Assembly (NCBI GenBank): GCA_964653285.1
Contig: CAZZEX010000026.1
Location: 1-50,748, forward strand
Reading direction: 5' to 3'
Source: CAZZEX01 sp964653285
GTDB lineage: Bacteria; Chloroflexota; Anaerolineae; B4-G1
DNA length: 50,748 bases
Shown in pieces: positions 39,275 through 47,976 of the stretch; the first letter of the stretch is position 1, and every line of letters starts with the position of its first letter. The translations under genes and the position numbers were made by a program. Under the pieces are notes generated by a model. It was given only the letters and a program-made list of their open reading frames with translations. It was not told where the DNA came from and searched no databases.

Positions 39275-40297
39275 ATGACTCGTAAGATTAACGTTGGTCT
39301 CATCGGCGCCGGGCGGATCGGCCGCCTCCACGCCGAGCATCTGGCCTTCCGCATCCCCCAGGCCAACCTCCTGGCCGTGTCCGACATCCTCCTGCAAGCA
39401 GCCCAGAAATGCGCTGCCGACTTCGACGTCCCCATGGCCACCCGCGATCACCAGGCGATCATGGAAAACCCCGCCGTCGAGGCCGTCGTCATCTGTTCCA
39501 GCACCGGCACCCACGCCCACATGATCGAACAAGCGGCCGCCGCTGGCAAACACATCTTCTGCGAGAAGCCGATTGACTTTGACCTGGCCCGTATTGATCG
39601 GGCGCTGGCAGCGGTGGAAAAAGCCGGCGTCAAACTCCAGGTTGGCTTCAACCGCCGCTTTGATCCTAACTTCCAGCGCGTCCGGGAACTCGTGGCCGCC
39701 GGCAAGATCGGACAGCCCCACATCCTGCGCATCACCAGCCGCGATCCCGCCCCCCCGCCCATCGAATACGTCAGAGTGTCCGGCGGCATCTTCCTGGATA
39801 TGACCATCCACGACTTCGACATGGCCCGCTACCTCATCGGCAGCGAGGTGGAGGAGATCTACGCTGCCGGCGGCGTGATGGTGGACCCAGAGATCGGCCA
39901 GGCCGGCGATATAGACACGGCGGTCATCACCCTGCGCTTCCAGAACGGCGTCGTCGGCACGATTGACAACAGCCGCCAGGCAGTCTACGGCTACGATCAG
40001 CGCGTCGAGGTCTTTGGCAGCGGTGGGGTCGTCCGCGCCGGCAACGACTATCCCAACACCACCATCGTCAGCGACGGTCAGAACGTCCACCGGGACTTGC
40101 CGCTTTACTTCTTCATAGAACGCTACACCGATTCCTACATCGCCGAGATAGAAGCGTTCATCGAATGTGTCCAGCAGGACCGGCCCTCGCCGGTGACCGG
40201 CATTGACGGGCGCATCCCGGTCGTCATGGGCTACGCGGCCCGCAAGTCCTACGCAGAGAATCGCCCGGTCAGGCTCAGCGAGATTGCGCCAGCGTGA
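39275..40297 (+). CDS. iolG: Gfo/Idh/MocA oxidoreductase, inositol dehydrogenase-like
   Basis: A 340-aa NAD(P)-dependent oxidoreductase. The Rossmann motif VGLIGAGRIGRLHAEHL opens the protein, the EKPIDFDLARID segment carries the catalytic Lys, and GGIFLDMTIHDFDMARYL holds the Asp/His pair typical of inositol 2-dehydrogenases. It would oxidise myo-inositol or a related cyclitol or sugar. AAAGGAGAG precedes the ATG. It lies between the hydrolase fusion and the importer, which suggests that the importer brings in its substrate. Confidence 0.9.
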   Translation: MTRKINVGLIGAGRIGRLHAEHLAFRIPQANLLAVSDILLQAAQKCAADFDVPMATRDHQAIMENPAVEAVVICSSTGTHAHMIEQAAAAGKHIFCEKPIDFDLARIDRALAAVEKAGVKLQVGFNRRFDPNFQRVRELVAAGKIGQPHILRITSRDPAPPPIEYVRVSGGIFLDMTIHDFDMARYLIGSEVEEIYAAGGVMVDPEIGQAGDIDTAVITLRFQNGVVGTIDNSRQAVYGYDQRVEVFGSGGVVRAGNDYPNTTIVSDGQNVHRDLPLYFFIERYTDSYIAEIEAFIECVQQDRPSPVTGIDGRIPVVMGYAARKSYAENRPVRLSEIAPA

Positions 40298-40487
40298 TCA
40301 CTTCTGCTGACCTGACCCACTCTGAATGCTGGAGCGCCTTCTTAACCCGTCTTAACGGGTTTCGCAGTATCAGTGGGGCGTTTCAACGCCCCACCACGTC
40401 AGCGCCAGCAACCAGGTGGCCGCGACCACTGCCGCTGGCGGCCCGGACTGGTCCCCACCACTCAACGTCTCCGGCTGGTTCACTCTC
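40298..40487 (+). terminator. Two hairpins after the iolG-like gene
   Basis: AACCCGT-CTTA-ACGGGTT (40344-40361) is followed by GTGGGGCG...CGCCCCAC (40373-40394). They lie about 50 and 80 bp past the stop and upstream of the importer promoter. No T-run is present, so termination strength is uncertain. The rest of this stretch shows nothing recognisable. Confidence 0.45.
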
Positions 40488-40516
40488 TTGACAGATAAGA
40501 TGAGGTATGGTAGAAT
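40488..40516 (+). promoter_or_regulatory. ABC importer operon promoter
   Basis: TTGACA (40488-40493) and TAGAAT (40511-40516) with a 17-bp spacer and an extended TGG before the -10. The operator at 40524-40537 lies just downstream. The leader to the ATG at 40771 is about 240 nt long, with no open frame of note. Confidence 0.8.
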
Positions 40517-40523
40517 GACTTTG

Positions 40524-40537
40524 TGCAAACGTGTGCA
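40524..40537. promoter_or_regulatory. LacI-type operator 2
   Basis: TGCAAACGTGTGCA differs from the core of operator 1 (34374-34387) at one base. It occupies the same place relative to its -10 element (8 bp versus 6-7 bp). This links the importer operon to the LacI regulator at 34435. Confidence 0.8.
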
Positions 40538-40770
40538 TACCCCCAGGCTGGCGATTCGGGAGACCACTGGACGGTCCCCCATCCTGCTCTAATGTCGAGC
40601 AAAGCATCCGTCTTCACTTCTCTCCTCTCAGCAGGTAGCCGGGAAGAGCAAGAAGAAAGCACCTGGAGACTCAGGACGACTTGAAAAGGAGGTGGTAGAG
40701 ACACAAATAACTACACCGAGGCACCGCAAGTTGGACAACCATTTTAAAGATGAAATAAGGAGGAAGCAAG

Positions 40771-42246
40771 ATGAAAAAGCATGGATTGTGGACCGTCATG
40801 GCAGCGCTGGTCGGGTTGAGCATGGTGCTCGCGGCCTGCGCGCAGCCCACACCGGAGGCCGTTGAGGTCACCCGCGTCGTGACCGAGAAGGAAGAGGTCG
40901 AAGTCGAAGTCACGCGAGAGGTACAAGTAGAAGTAGAGGTACCGGTCGGCGGCGAACTGGTCCATATCGTCGCCCGCTGCAAGGCCAGCCCGCCCTACGA
41001 GGATGGGCGCTGCAACAACCTGGTGGCCGCGGTAGGCGCCGCCAACCAGGCGTTGGCCGATGCAGGCGATGACCGCCGCATCGAACTGGAGTCCATCCAG
41101 GATGATGCGGACTGGGGCGACTACAAGACCGAGTTCGAGTTGGCCTCCGAGGCAGGCGAAGCGCCAGACATCGTCTGCTCCGGCCACGAGCACATCGGCG
41201 ACTGGGCCACGGCCGGGTATCTCACCGACATCACCGGCATGATAGGCGACTACCCCGAATTCGACGATGTGATTGACAGCCTGTGGAACGCCACCATGTT
41301 GGGCGGCAAAATCTGGGGCGTCCCGCAGGACGCCGAGGCGCGCCCGATGTACTACAGCAAGCCGCTCCTGCGCGAGTTAGGTTGGAGCGACGAGGAGATC
41401 GAAAGCCTGGACGAGCGTGTCGCCGCTGGCGAGTACACCTGGCAAGACATGTTTGACACCGCTGAGGAAGCCGTCAATGCTGGCATCGTAGAACCGGGTG
41501 ATGGCTGGTGGCATCGCCCCTCCAATGGCCCCGACTTCCTGTACTTCTACTACGGTGCCGGGGGCGTGGTGCAAGAGGAAGGCACTGACGCGCTGATCTT
41601 CGAAAAGGATGCCGCTCTGAAGGTCTACGAGTTGCTGTACGATGCCGCACAGGTGCGCCATATCCTGCGGCCCGAGAAGCTGGATGGCGACTGGGACTTC
41701 CACAAGGAATACACCAGCCGGTTCGACAAAGTCCTCTTTGTGTTCGAGGGAACCTGGCGCTGGGCCAGTTGGCACGTCAACTACCTCCAGGACGTTGGCG
41801 GCGAGGCCTACCTGTTCGAGAACGTGGGCTATGCCCCGATCCCGGCCAACGAAGAGGGCACAGGCAAGCCCACCACGTTGACCCACCCGCTGGTGTACAT
41901 GGTCAGTTCGCAGTGCGAACATCCAGACCTGGCGCTGCTGCTGATCTCCAAGGCGACGGTCAAGGAACTCAACACCACCTACGCCGTGGATAGTGGTCAC
42001 CTGGGCATCCTGAAGTCCCAGTCTGACTACGCACCCTACACCAGCGCCGAGTTCCTGAGCCTGACGCTGCCGTTGCTCGAGTACACCACCTTCCTGCCCA
42101 ACAGCCCCTACTGGAGCGCCTATTCAGAAGCCTACTACCTGGGCATCCAGGCTGTAGAGTCCGGCGATCTGACGCCGGAGGAGGCGGTGGACGTCGTTGT
42201 GGACCGGCTCCAGACCGAACTCGGCGACAACATAATCATCCGCTGA
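40771..42246 (+). CDS. Sugar ABC transporter substrate-binding lipoprotein
   Basis: A 491-aa extracellular solute-binding protein. A signal peptide ends in the lipobox VLAAC (Cys23), followed by a Thr-, Glu- and Val-rich spacer (residues 30-70) that tethers the binding domain to the membrane. The mature part has the family-1 binding-protein layout (DIVCSGHEHIGDWATAGYL, GKIWGVPQDAEARPMYYSK). It captures a carbohydrate outside the cell for the two permeases that follow. GGAGG precedes the ATG. First gene of the importer operon. Confidence 0.93.
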   Translation: MKKHGLWTVMAALVGLSMVLAACAQPTPEAVEVTRVVTEKEEVEVEVTREVQVEVEVPVGGELVHIVARCKASPPYEDGRCNNLVAAVGAANQALADAGDDRRIELESIQDDADWGDYKTEFELASEAGEAPDIVCSGHEHIGDWATAGYLTDITGMIGDYPEFDDVIDSLWNATMLGGKIWGVPQDAEARPMYYSKPLLRELGWSDEEIESLDERVAAGEYTWQDMFDTAEEAVNAGIVEPGDGWWHRPSNGPDFLYFYYGAGGVVQEEGTDALIFEKDAALKVYELLYDAAQVRHILRPEKLDGDWDFHKEYTSRFDKVLFVFEGTWRWASWHVNYLQDVGGEAYLFENVGYAPIPANEEGTGKPTTLTHPLVYMVSSQCEHPDLALLLISKATVKELNTTYAVDSGHLGILKSQSDYAPYTSAEFLSLTLPLLEYTTFLPNSPYWSAYSEAYYLGIQAVESGDLTPEEAVDVVVDRLQTELGDNIIIR

Positions 42247-42265
42247 TGACCGGAGAGAGCAGGTT

Positions 42266-42290
42266 GGAGAGGGGGGCATCCCCCCTCTCC
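42266..42290 (+). promoter_or_regulatory. Intercistronic GC hairpin after the binding-protein gene
   Basis: GGAGAGGGGGG-CAT-CCCCCCTCTCC is a perfect 11-bp stem with a 3-nt loop, 20 bp past the stop and before the permease genes. Such hairpins often protect the upstream binding-protein mRNA so that it is made in excess over the permeases. The following 130 bp hold imperfect tandem AAATCTGAAATC-type repeats. Confidence 0.65.
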
Positions 42291-42419
42291 CCTGCTCGCA
42301 AGGATTTGAGATTTGCGGATCTAAGATTTGGAGACCTGAAGGCCGATGCGCTGTGTCAGCTCGAAAAATCTGCAAATCTGAAATCACCAAATCTGAAATC
42401 AAACAGAGGAGGTATCCCA

Positions 42420-43397
42420 ATGGCTCAGGCTGTTATGGTTAGGGAAGAACTGAGAGGTCAGGAGCCATCGCGCTGGGCACGATTCAGGGCCACGCTGGGC
42501 GCCTGGGGCTTTATGAGCCCGGCCGCGGTGCTGGTGCTGGTCTTCTTCTTCATCCCCGCGATCCTCCTCCTCCTCCTCAGCATGACCGACCTGGCCAGTC
42601 ACAACTTCAGCGATCCATGGACCTTTATCGGCTTGGAGAACTATCGCCGGCTGTTCAGTGACAAGTTCTTCCCCAAGATCCTGGCCAATACCTTTCGCTA
42701 CGTCGTACTCACGCTGGGCTTCTTCAACGTGGGCCTGGCGCTGGTGCTGGCCCTGTTGACGACCAATATCAACCGGCGAGCGAGTTTTTTCTTCCGCGTG
42801 CTGTGGCTCCTGCCCCGCATCACGCCCTCGGTGGTCTACATCGTGATGTGGCGGCGCTTCGCCCAAACGCCTCCGCACGGCATCATCAACTGGTTCTTGG
42901 GGATGTTCGGTGCCGAACACCAACCCTATTGGCTCAATGAGACACCGTGGCTGTTCGTTGTCCTGGTGAACGGCTTCGTCGGGGCTTCTTTCGGCATGAT
43001 CATCTTCACCTCGGCCATCGAAGCGATTCCCAAAGACCTCTTCACCGCAGCGAAAGTGGACGGCGCCTCGACCTGGCAGATCGTCCGCGACATCACCCTT
43101 CCTCTGCTCAGGTGGCCGCTGCTATTTGTGACCACTTACCAGACGCTCTCACTGCTCGTATCCTTTGAGTACATCTTCCTGCTGACCCAGGGCGGGCCGG
43201 GGCTGTTCACTACCGAGGTGTGGTCGCTCACGGCGTACAAGCGCGCCCTGTATACCTATTTCGGCAGCCATGCGTGGGGATACGGCGCGGCCTGGGGGTT
43301 TATCCTGGTGGCCATCGGCATCGTGGCGTCCTACATCTACCTGCGCGTCTTTCGCTTCGACGAACTGGTGCAGGAACCCAAGATTGACGTGCTGTAG
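42420..43397 (+). CDS. Sugar ABC transporter permease 1 (MalF/UgpA type)
   Basis: A 325-aa membrane protein with about six helices, the first at residues 25-50 (GFMSPAAVLVLVFFFIPA). The EAA loop that contacts the ATPase is visible as EAIPKDLFTAAKVDGASTWQIVRDITLPLL. The ATG at 42420 follows GAGGAGGT; upstream in-frame codons lie in intergenic repeats. It pairs with the permease at 43434. Confidence 0.93.
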   Translation: MAQAVMVREELRGQEPSRWARFRATLGAWGFMSPAAVLVLVFFFIPAILLLLLSMTDLASHNFSDPWTFIGLENYRRLFSDKFFPKILANTFRYVVLTLGFFNVGLALVLALLTTNINRRASFFFRVLWLLPRITPSVVYIVMWRRFAQTPPHGIINWFLGMFGAEHQPYWLNETPWLFVVLVNGFVGASFGMIIFTSAIEAIPKDLFTAAKVDGASTWQIVRDITLPLLRWPLLFVTTYQTLSLLVSFEYIFLLTQGGPGLFTTEVWSLTAYKRALYTYFGSHAWGYGAAWGFILVAIGIVASYIYLRVFRFDELVQEPKIDVL

Positions 43398-43433
43398 GCG
43401 GCGTCCTGAGTTTATCGAAGGAAAGGAGGCGAC

Positions 43434-44336
43434 ATGGCTACGACAACTTTTGAAACCGAACGCGGGTATGGCGTGCGGCGCGTCCTGCGCCAGGCCATCC
43501 CATACGTCTTGCTTATCATCAGCATCTTGCCCATCGTGGTCGGCTATGCCTGGGTGATCATCGCCACCTTTTCGCATCGCACCCAGGGCCTGCTTCCGGT
43601 AGACGGCGAGGGCAATTTCGGCGGGTTTACGCTGCAGAACTGGACTTTCCTGCGCGACCCTGAGATCTGGCGCGTGACCCTGAACACATTCGGGATCGCA
43701 GCGGGGATGGTCGTCGGGGTTGGGTTCGTCTCAACGCTGGCCGGCTACGCGCTGTCGCGCATGAACTTCGCCGGGCGCAAAGGCTTCCTGGGGTTGACGT
43801 TGGCCCTGCACGCGTTCCGCCCCGAGATGCTGCTCATCGCCATCTTCTTCGTGCTGCTGTTCATCAAAAATAATATTCCGTTGATCGGTAAGTGGTTCGG
43901 CTTCAACACTGTCGGCGGGGTGGCTTTGGTGATGATCAGCCTGGACCTGCCGCTCGGCATGTGGCTGATGAAGGGCTTCTTTGATAACGTTACCTGGGAT
44001 ATGGAGCGGTCTGCGCTGATTGACGGGGCCTCGCGCTTCCGCGTCTGGTGGGAGATCATCCTGCCCCAGATCAAGCCCGGCATCGCCGCGCTGGCCATCT
44101 TCAACTTCATCTCGGGCTGGAATGCCTTTTTAATCCCGTACACCTTTACGATTGGCGCCAAGGTATCCAACCTGCCGGTCTACCTGAACCGGTTTTCGGA
44201 GGACACCTCGATGGTCGCCTGGAACCAGGTCGCCGCTGTGGGCCTTTTCAGCCTCATCCCGGTGATGATCTTCTTCGTCTTCACCCAGGAGGCGCTACTC
44301 AATATCTACGGCGGCGGGGCCAAGGGTGGCGTATGA
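43434..44336 (+). CDS. Sugar ABC transporter permease 2 (MalG/UgpE type)
   Basis: A 300-aa membrane protein with six predicted helices and the EAA-loop equivalent MERSALIDGASRFRVWWEIILPQIKPG. It follows permease 1 by 36 bp with AAAGGAGG before its ATG. It forms the heterodimeric channel with permease 1. Confidence 0.93.
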   Translation: MATTTFETERGYGVRRVLRQAIPYVLLIISILPIVVGYAWVIIATFSHRTQGLLPVDGEGNFGGFTLQNWTFLRDPEIWRVTLNTFGIAAGMVVGVGFVSTLAGYALSRMNFAGRKGFLGLTLALHAFRPEMLLIAIFFVLLFIKNNIPLIGKWFGFNTVGGVALVMISLDLPLGMWLMKGFFDNVTWDMERSALIDGASRFRVWWEIILPQIKPGIAALAIFNFISGWNAFLIPYTFTIGAKVSNLPVYLNRFSEDTSMVAWNQVAAVGLFSLIPVMIFFVFTQEALLNIYGGGAKGGV

Positions 44337-44338
44337 TC

Positions 44339-44391
44339 GTAAAACGTGAAGCGTGAGGGTTGGGCTACGTTTCACGCATCACGTTTTACGT
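44339..44391 (+). repeat. Inverted repeat between permease 2 and ATPase genes
   Basis: CGTAAAACGTGA faces TCACGTTTTACG with further GCGTGA/TCACGC pairing inside. Related CGTGA/TCACG simple repeats occur at 45495-45540. It could form an mRNA hairpin. Confidence 0.6.
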
Positions 44392-44415
44392 GTTCTCTAT
44401 TGGAGGAAGGAAAAA

Positions 44416-45492
44416 ATGGAAGTTGAACTTGAGAATCTCTCCAAGCGATGGGGCAGTGTAGTGGGGGCCGACTCAATCAACCTGGATATCAGGGACGGCG
44501 AGTTCGTCGCCTTCCTGGGCCCTTCCGGCTGTGGCAAAACCACCACGCTGCTCATGGTAGCGGGCATCTACAAGCCTACAGAGGGTTTCGTCCGCTTCGA
44601 TGGACGCATCGTCAACCAGGTGGCGCCTAAAGACCGCAACGTCGGCATGGTCTTCCAGAGTTATGCGCTCTACCCCCACATGACCGTTTTCCAGAACATC
44701 AGTTACCCACTCAAGCTCAAGAAGATCCCGAAGGAGGAGATGCAGAAGCACACGCAGCAGGTGGCTGATATGATGGGCATCGGACACCTGATGGACCGCA
44801 AGCCGGCCCAACTCTCCGGCGGCCAACAGCAGCGCGTGGCCCTGGGCCGGGCACTGGTCAAAGAGCCGGCGTTGCTGTTGTTCGACGAGCCGCTCTCCAA
44901 CCTGGACGCCCGCCTGCGCCTCTCAATGCGCAGTGAGATCAAGCGGCTGCAAATGGAAATGGGCATCACCTCCATCTACGTGACCCACGACCAGGTGGAG
45001 GCGATGACGATGGCTGACCGTATTGCAGTGATGAAGGAAGGCCACCTGCAAGCCTACGCTACCCCCGACGTACTGTACGACCGGCCGCGCACCCTGTTCA
45101 TCGCTGGCTTCGTGGGCAATCCGCCCATGAACTTCGTGGATGTGGAAGTAGTCCGCGAGAACGGCGACTACCACGCCCGCCGCGGAGGCTTCGACGTGGT
45201 CGTGCCCCCGGAGCGAGGCGAGAAGGTGGTCGGCAAAGGCCAGGTCATTCTGGGCGTCCGCCCCGAGGACATTACAATCGCCGACACGGGGCTCCCTGGC
45301 GAAATCTACGTCGTCGAGCCGCTGGGCCGCGATGACTTGATTGACGTGCGCATCGGCGCTGCCGGCGTCCACGTGCTGGCAGACCCGGAGCTGGGGCTCA
45401 AGATCGGCGATACGGTGCAACTGAACTTCAACGCCCACAAGGTGCAGTTCTTCGACCCGCAGACGGAAATGTCGCTGCTCTGGGCAAACTAA
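44416..45492 (+). CDS. Sugar ABC transporter ATPase (MalK/UgpC type)
   Basis: A 358-aa ATP-binding subunit. Walker A GPSGCGKTT, Q-loop FQSYALYPHMTV, signature LSGGQQQRVALGRAL, Walker B LLLFDEPLSNLDARL and the H-loop VTHDQVEAMTMADR are all intact. The C-terminal 120 residues form the OB-like regulatory domain of the MalK group (GVRPEDITIADTGLPGE). The ATG at 44416 follows GGAGGAAGG. It completes the importer; many genomes encode this ATPase elsewhere, so its presence here suggests a self-contained transporter. Confidence 0.95.
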   Translation: MEVELENLSKRWGSVVGADSINLDIRDGEFVAFLGPSGCGKTTTLLMVAGIYKPTEGFVRFDGRIVNQVAPKDRNVGMVFQSYALYPHMTVFQNISYPLKLKKIPKEEMQKHTQQVADMMGIGHLMDRKPAQLSGGQQQRVALGRALVKEPALLLFDEPLSNLDARLRLSMRSEIKRLQMEMGITSIYVTHDQVEAMTMADRIAVMKEGHLQAYATPDVLYDRPRTLFIAGFVGNPPMNFVDVEVVRENGDYHARRGGFDVVVPPERGEKVVGKGQVILGVRPEDITIADTGLPGEIYVVEPLGRDDLIDVRIGAAGVHVLADPELGLKIGDTVQLNFNAHKVQFFDPQTEMSLLWAN

Positions 45493-45541
45493 GACGTGAT
45501 CCGTGATCCATGCCACGCTACTTTTCACGCATCACGAGCCT

Positions 45542-46639
45542 ATGAACAGTAAAGAACGAGTGCTGGCCGCCGTCAATCACGTCGCGCCGGATCGGGTGCC
45601 GGTAGACCTATGGGCGCTGCCGCCAGTCACGGATCGTCTCCGCGATCACTTTGGTGTGAAGTCGGAATCTGCTCCCTCCCCCTCGTGGGGGGAGGGCCGG
45701 GGAGGGGGTAACAACGAGGCCGTCTGGCGGGCGCTGGGAGTTGACCTGCGCTCTGTCTGGCCAGAGTACATTGGGCCACACTTGCCCACCTTTGACGATG
45801 GCAGCTGGATGGACTGGTGGGGCATCCACAAACGGATGGTGGGCCCTTTTGAAGAGGTCGTCGGACCGCCACTGGCCGATGCCCAAACCGTCGCCGACGT
45901 CGAGGCCCACCCCTGGCCCAATCCCGACTGGTTCGACTACGACGGCTTCCGCCCCACTTGCGAAACCCTGAGCGAGTACGCGCTCGTCATCCGCGACCCC
46001 GGCCCCAACGCCACCTGTGTCCTGCGCCTGGCCATGTTTCTGCGCGGCATGGAGAAGTTCATGATGGCCCTGGCGCTGAATCCCGACCTGGCGCGGGCCA
46101 TCATCGCACGAGTGGAGGGATTCTACCTTGAGTTCGACCGGCGCATTCTGGAGGCCGTGGGCGATCTCACCGACATATACTTCATCGCCGACGACGTGGG
46201 AGTACAAGATGGTCTGATGATCAGCCCCAGGATGTTCCGTAAATTCATCGCACCCAGCCTGCACCGCTTCATCGCCCAGGCCAAGCAGTATGGCCAGCGG
46301 GTCATGTACCACACCTGTGGTGCTGTCCGTCTCCTGATCCCAGATTTCATCGAGTTGGGCGTGGATATCCTCAACCCTATCCAGGTGTCGGCCAACGGTA
46401 TGGAACCTGCTGGCCTGAAGCGAGACTTCGGCGACGACCTTTGCTTCCACGGCGCGCTCGATATTCAAACTGTCCTCTCGCAAGGCACACCCGATCAGGT
46501 GCGCGCCGAGGTCGCGCGGCTGTGCCAGGTGCTGGGATATGGGGGGGGATTTATCCTGGCCCCCACCAACAACGTCATGCCCGAAACGCCCACCGAGAAC
46601 ATCCTGGCACTGTACGAAGCGGTTCAAGAGATAGACTAG
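45542..46639 (+). CDS. Uroporphyrinogen decarboxylase-family protein
   Basis: A 365-aa member of the URO-D/methyltransferase barrel superfamily: MNSKERVLAAVNHVAPDRVP at the start, YHTCGAVRLLIPDFIELGVD and GALDIQTVLSQGTP later. In sugar-catabolic clusters of this kind such proteins are not haem enzymes and their substrates are unknown. Codons around 45671-45710 (APSPSWGEGRGGG) come from a GC-rich palindromic repeat inserted in frame between two conserved segments. It follows the ATPase gene by 50 bp. Confidence 0.88.
   Translation: MNSKERVLAAVNHVAPDRVPVDLWALPPVTDRLRDHFGVKSESAPSPSWGEGRGGGNNEAVWRALGVDLRSVWPEYIGPHLPTFDDGSWMDWWGIHKRMVGPFEEVVGPPLADAQTVADVEAHPWPNPDWFDYDGFRPTCETLSEYALVIRDPGPNATCVLRLAMFLRGMEKFMMALALNPDLARAIIARVEGFYLEFDRRILEAVGDLTDIYFIADDVGVQDGLMISPRMFRKFIAPSLHRFIAQAKQYGQRVMYHTCGAVRLLIPDFIELGVDILNPIQVSANGMEPAGLKRDFGDDLCFHGALDIQTVLSQGTPDQVRAEVARLCQVLGYGGGFILAPTNNVMPETPTENILALYEAVQEID
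45674..45706. repeat. GC palindrome inserted in the URO-D-like gene
   Basis: CCCTCCCC-CTCG-TGGGGGGAGGG forms a hairpin, followed by CCGGGGAGGGGG. It keeps the reading frame and adds about 13 residues. Similar palindromes lie at 42266-42290 and 50332-50356. Confidence 0.75.
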
Positions 46640-46683
46640 TTCTCGGTACAGAACGCTACCCTGGAAGAACGGAACAGAAAGTT

Positions 46684-47571
46684 ATGACCCTGTCACCTGC
46701 CATTGACATCATGATGATCGGCCACTTTGCCAAAGACAGGTTGGTGGTGGATGGCGCTGGCAAAACTGCTTCCGGCGGCGCCGTCTACTACGGCAGTGTC
46801 GCCTTGCGGCACACTGGCGTCCGCGTGGCCGTCGTCACCCGCCTGCACCCGGACGACTTTCACCGGCTGGACCAACTGAAGCGAGAAGGCGTGCAGGTAT
46901 TCGCCACGCCCGCGCCGGAGACCTCCGGCATCGAGAATATCTACAATTCGGCCGACATGGAGCGGCGTGTCTGCAGACTGATGGGCTTCGCCGGCCCCTT
47001 CCGGCGGGAAGAGATTCCCGACCTGTCGGCCCAGGTGTACCTGATCACCCCCATCATCGCCGGCGAGGTGGACACAGCCCTGCTCAAATCACTGGCCGCC
47101 CGCGGCCCGGTAGGCCTGGACGTACAAGGTTTCGTTCGCGTGCGTGAGAACAAGCACCTGGTCTTTCGCCAGTGGCCCGACATGGCCCAGGGCCTGGCGC
47201 ATGTGACCTACCTCAAGGTGGATCGCGCCGAGGCGGAACTCCTCACCGGCCGGACTGACCTGCGGACCGCCGCCTGCCAACTGGCCGCCTACGGCCCCCG
47301 CGAAGTCGTCGTCACCCAGTCGTCGGGCGTCACCGTCTACGCCGACAGTCAGGTCTACGAAGCGCCCTTCACCCCCCGCTCCCTCGCCGGGCGCACCGGC
47401 CGGGGTGACACCTGCTTCGCCACCTACGTGGGCAAACGTCTGAGCGCGTCGGCCGAGGAGGCTTGCCGCTTTGCGGCGGCGATTACCACGCTGAAACAGG
47501 AGCAACCTGGCCCCTGGTGCGGCACCCTGGCCGACGTGGCGACGGTGCTGGCGGGCAGGCGTCACGCATAG
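46684..47571 (+). CDS. PfkB-family carbohydrate kinase
   Basis: A 295-aa kinase. The N-terminal part holds the GGAVYYGSVALRHTG substrate-binding segment. The C-terminal anion-hole motif reads AGRTGRGDTCFATYV, with Asp as catalytic base in GRGD. It would phosphorylate a sugar or cyclitol after import. AAAG lies before the ATG, but the Shine-Dalgarno sequence is weak. A copy of its 3' end lies at 35450-35565 behind lacI. Confidence 0.88.
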   Translation: MTLSPAIDIMMIGHFAKDRLVVDGAGKTASGGAVYYGSVALRHTGVRVAVVTRLHPDDFHRLDQLKREGVQVFATPAPETSGIENIYNSADMERRVCRLMGFAGPFRREEIPDLSAQVYLITPIIAGEVDTALLKSLAARGPVGLDVQGFVRVRENKHLVFRQWPDMAQGLAHVTYLKVDRAEAELLTGRTDLRTAACQLAAYGPREVVVTQSSGVTVYADSQVYEAPFTPRSLAGRTGRGDTCFATYVGKRLSASAEEACRFAAAITTLKQEQPGPWCGTLADVATVLAGRRHA

Positions 47572-47593
47572 GGAGACGTGAGAGCCACGATAG

Positions 47594-47956
47594 ATGAAAC
47601 CCAAAATCGAGGCCACGACCTTTGGCTCGATCACCATTGATGGTCGAAAGATCAGAAACGACGTCATCCTGCGGTTGGATGGTTCGGTCAAGAAGCGCAA
47701 GAAGAAACTGTCCAAGAGGATCTACGGCACCTCTCACACCATTTCATTGGACGAGGCCAGGTACGTGTACGAAGAGGGGGCAGAACTGCTCATCATTGGG
47801 ACGGGACAGTATGACTCGGTGCGCCTTTTGGAAGAGGCCCAGGCATACTTGCAGAAGCACGACTGCCGGACGAAACTGGCAGCCACGCCCGACGCCATGC
47901 GCTTGTGGAACGAGGCCCAGGGCAAGGTCATCGGACTGTTCCACGTGACCTGCTGA
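47594..47956 (+). CDS. Mth938-like domain protein
   Basis: A 120-aa single-domain protein of the Mth938/NDUFAF3 fold. The conserved core is SHTISLDEARYVYEEGAELLIIGTGQYDS and the C-terminal LWNEAQGKVIGLFHVTC. The family's biochemical role is not established. It lies 20 bp after the kinase and 20 bp before the glycosyltransferase. Confidence 0.9.
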   Translation: MKPKIEATTFGSITIDGRKIRNDVILRLDGSVKKRKKKLSKRIYGTSHTISLDEARYVYEEGAELLIIGTGQYDSVRLLEEAQAYLQKHDCRTKLAATPDAMRLWNEAQGKVIGLFHVTC

Positions 47957-47976
47957 TAGAGTGAAGGGCAAAAAAG

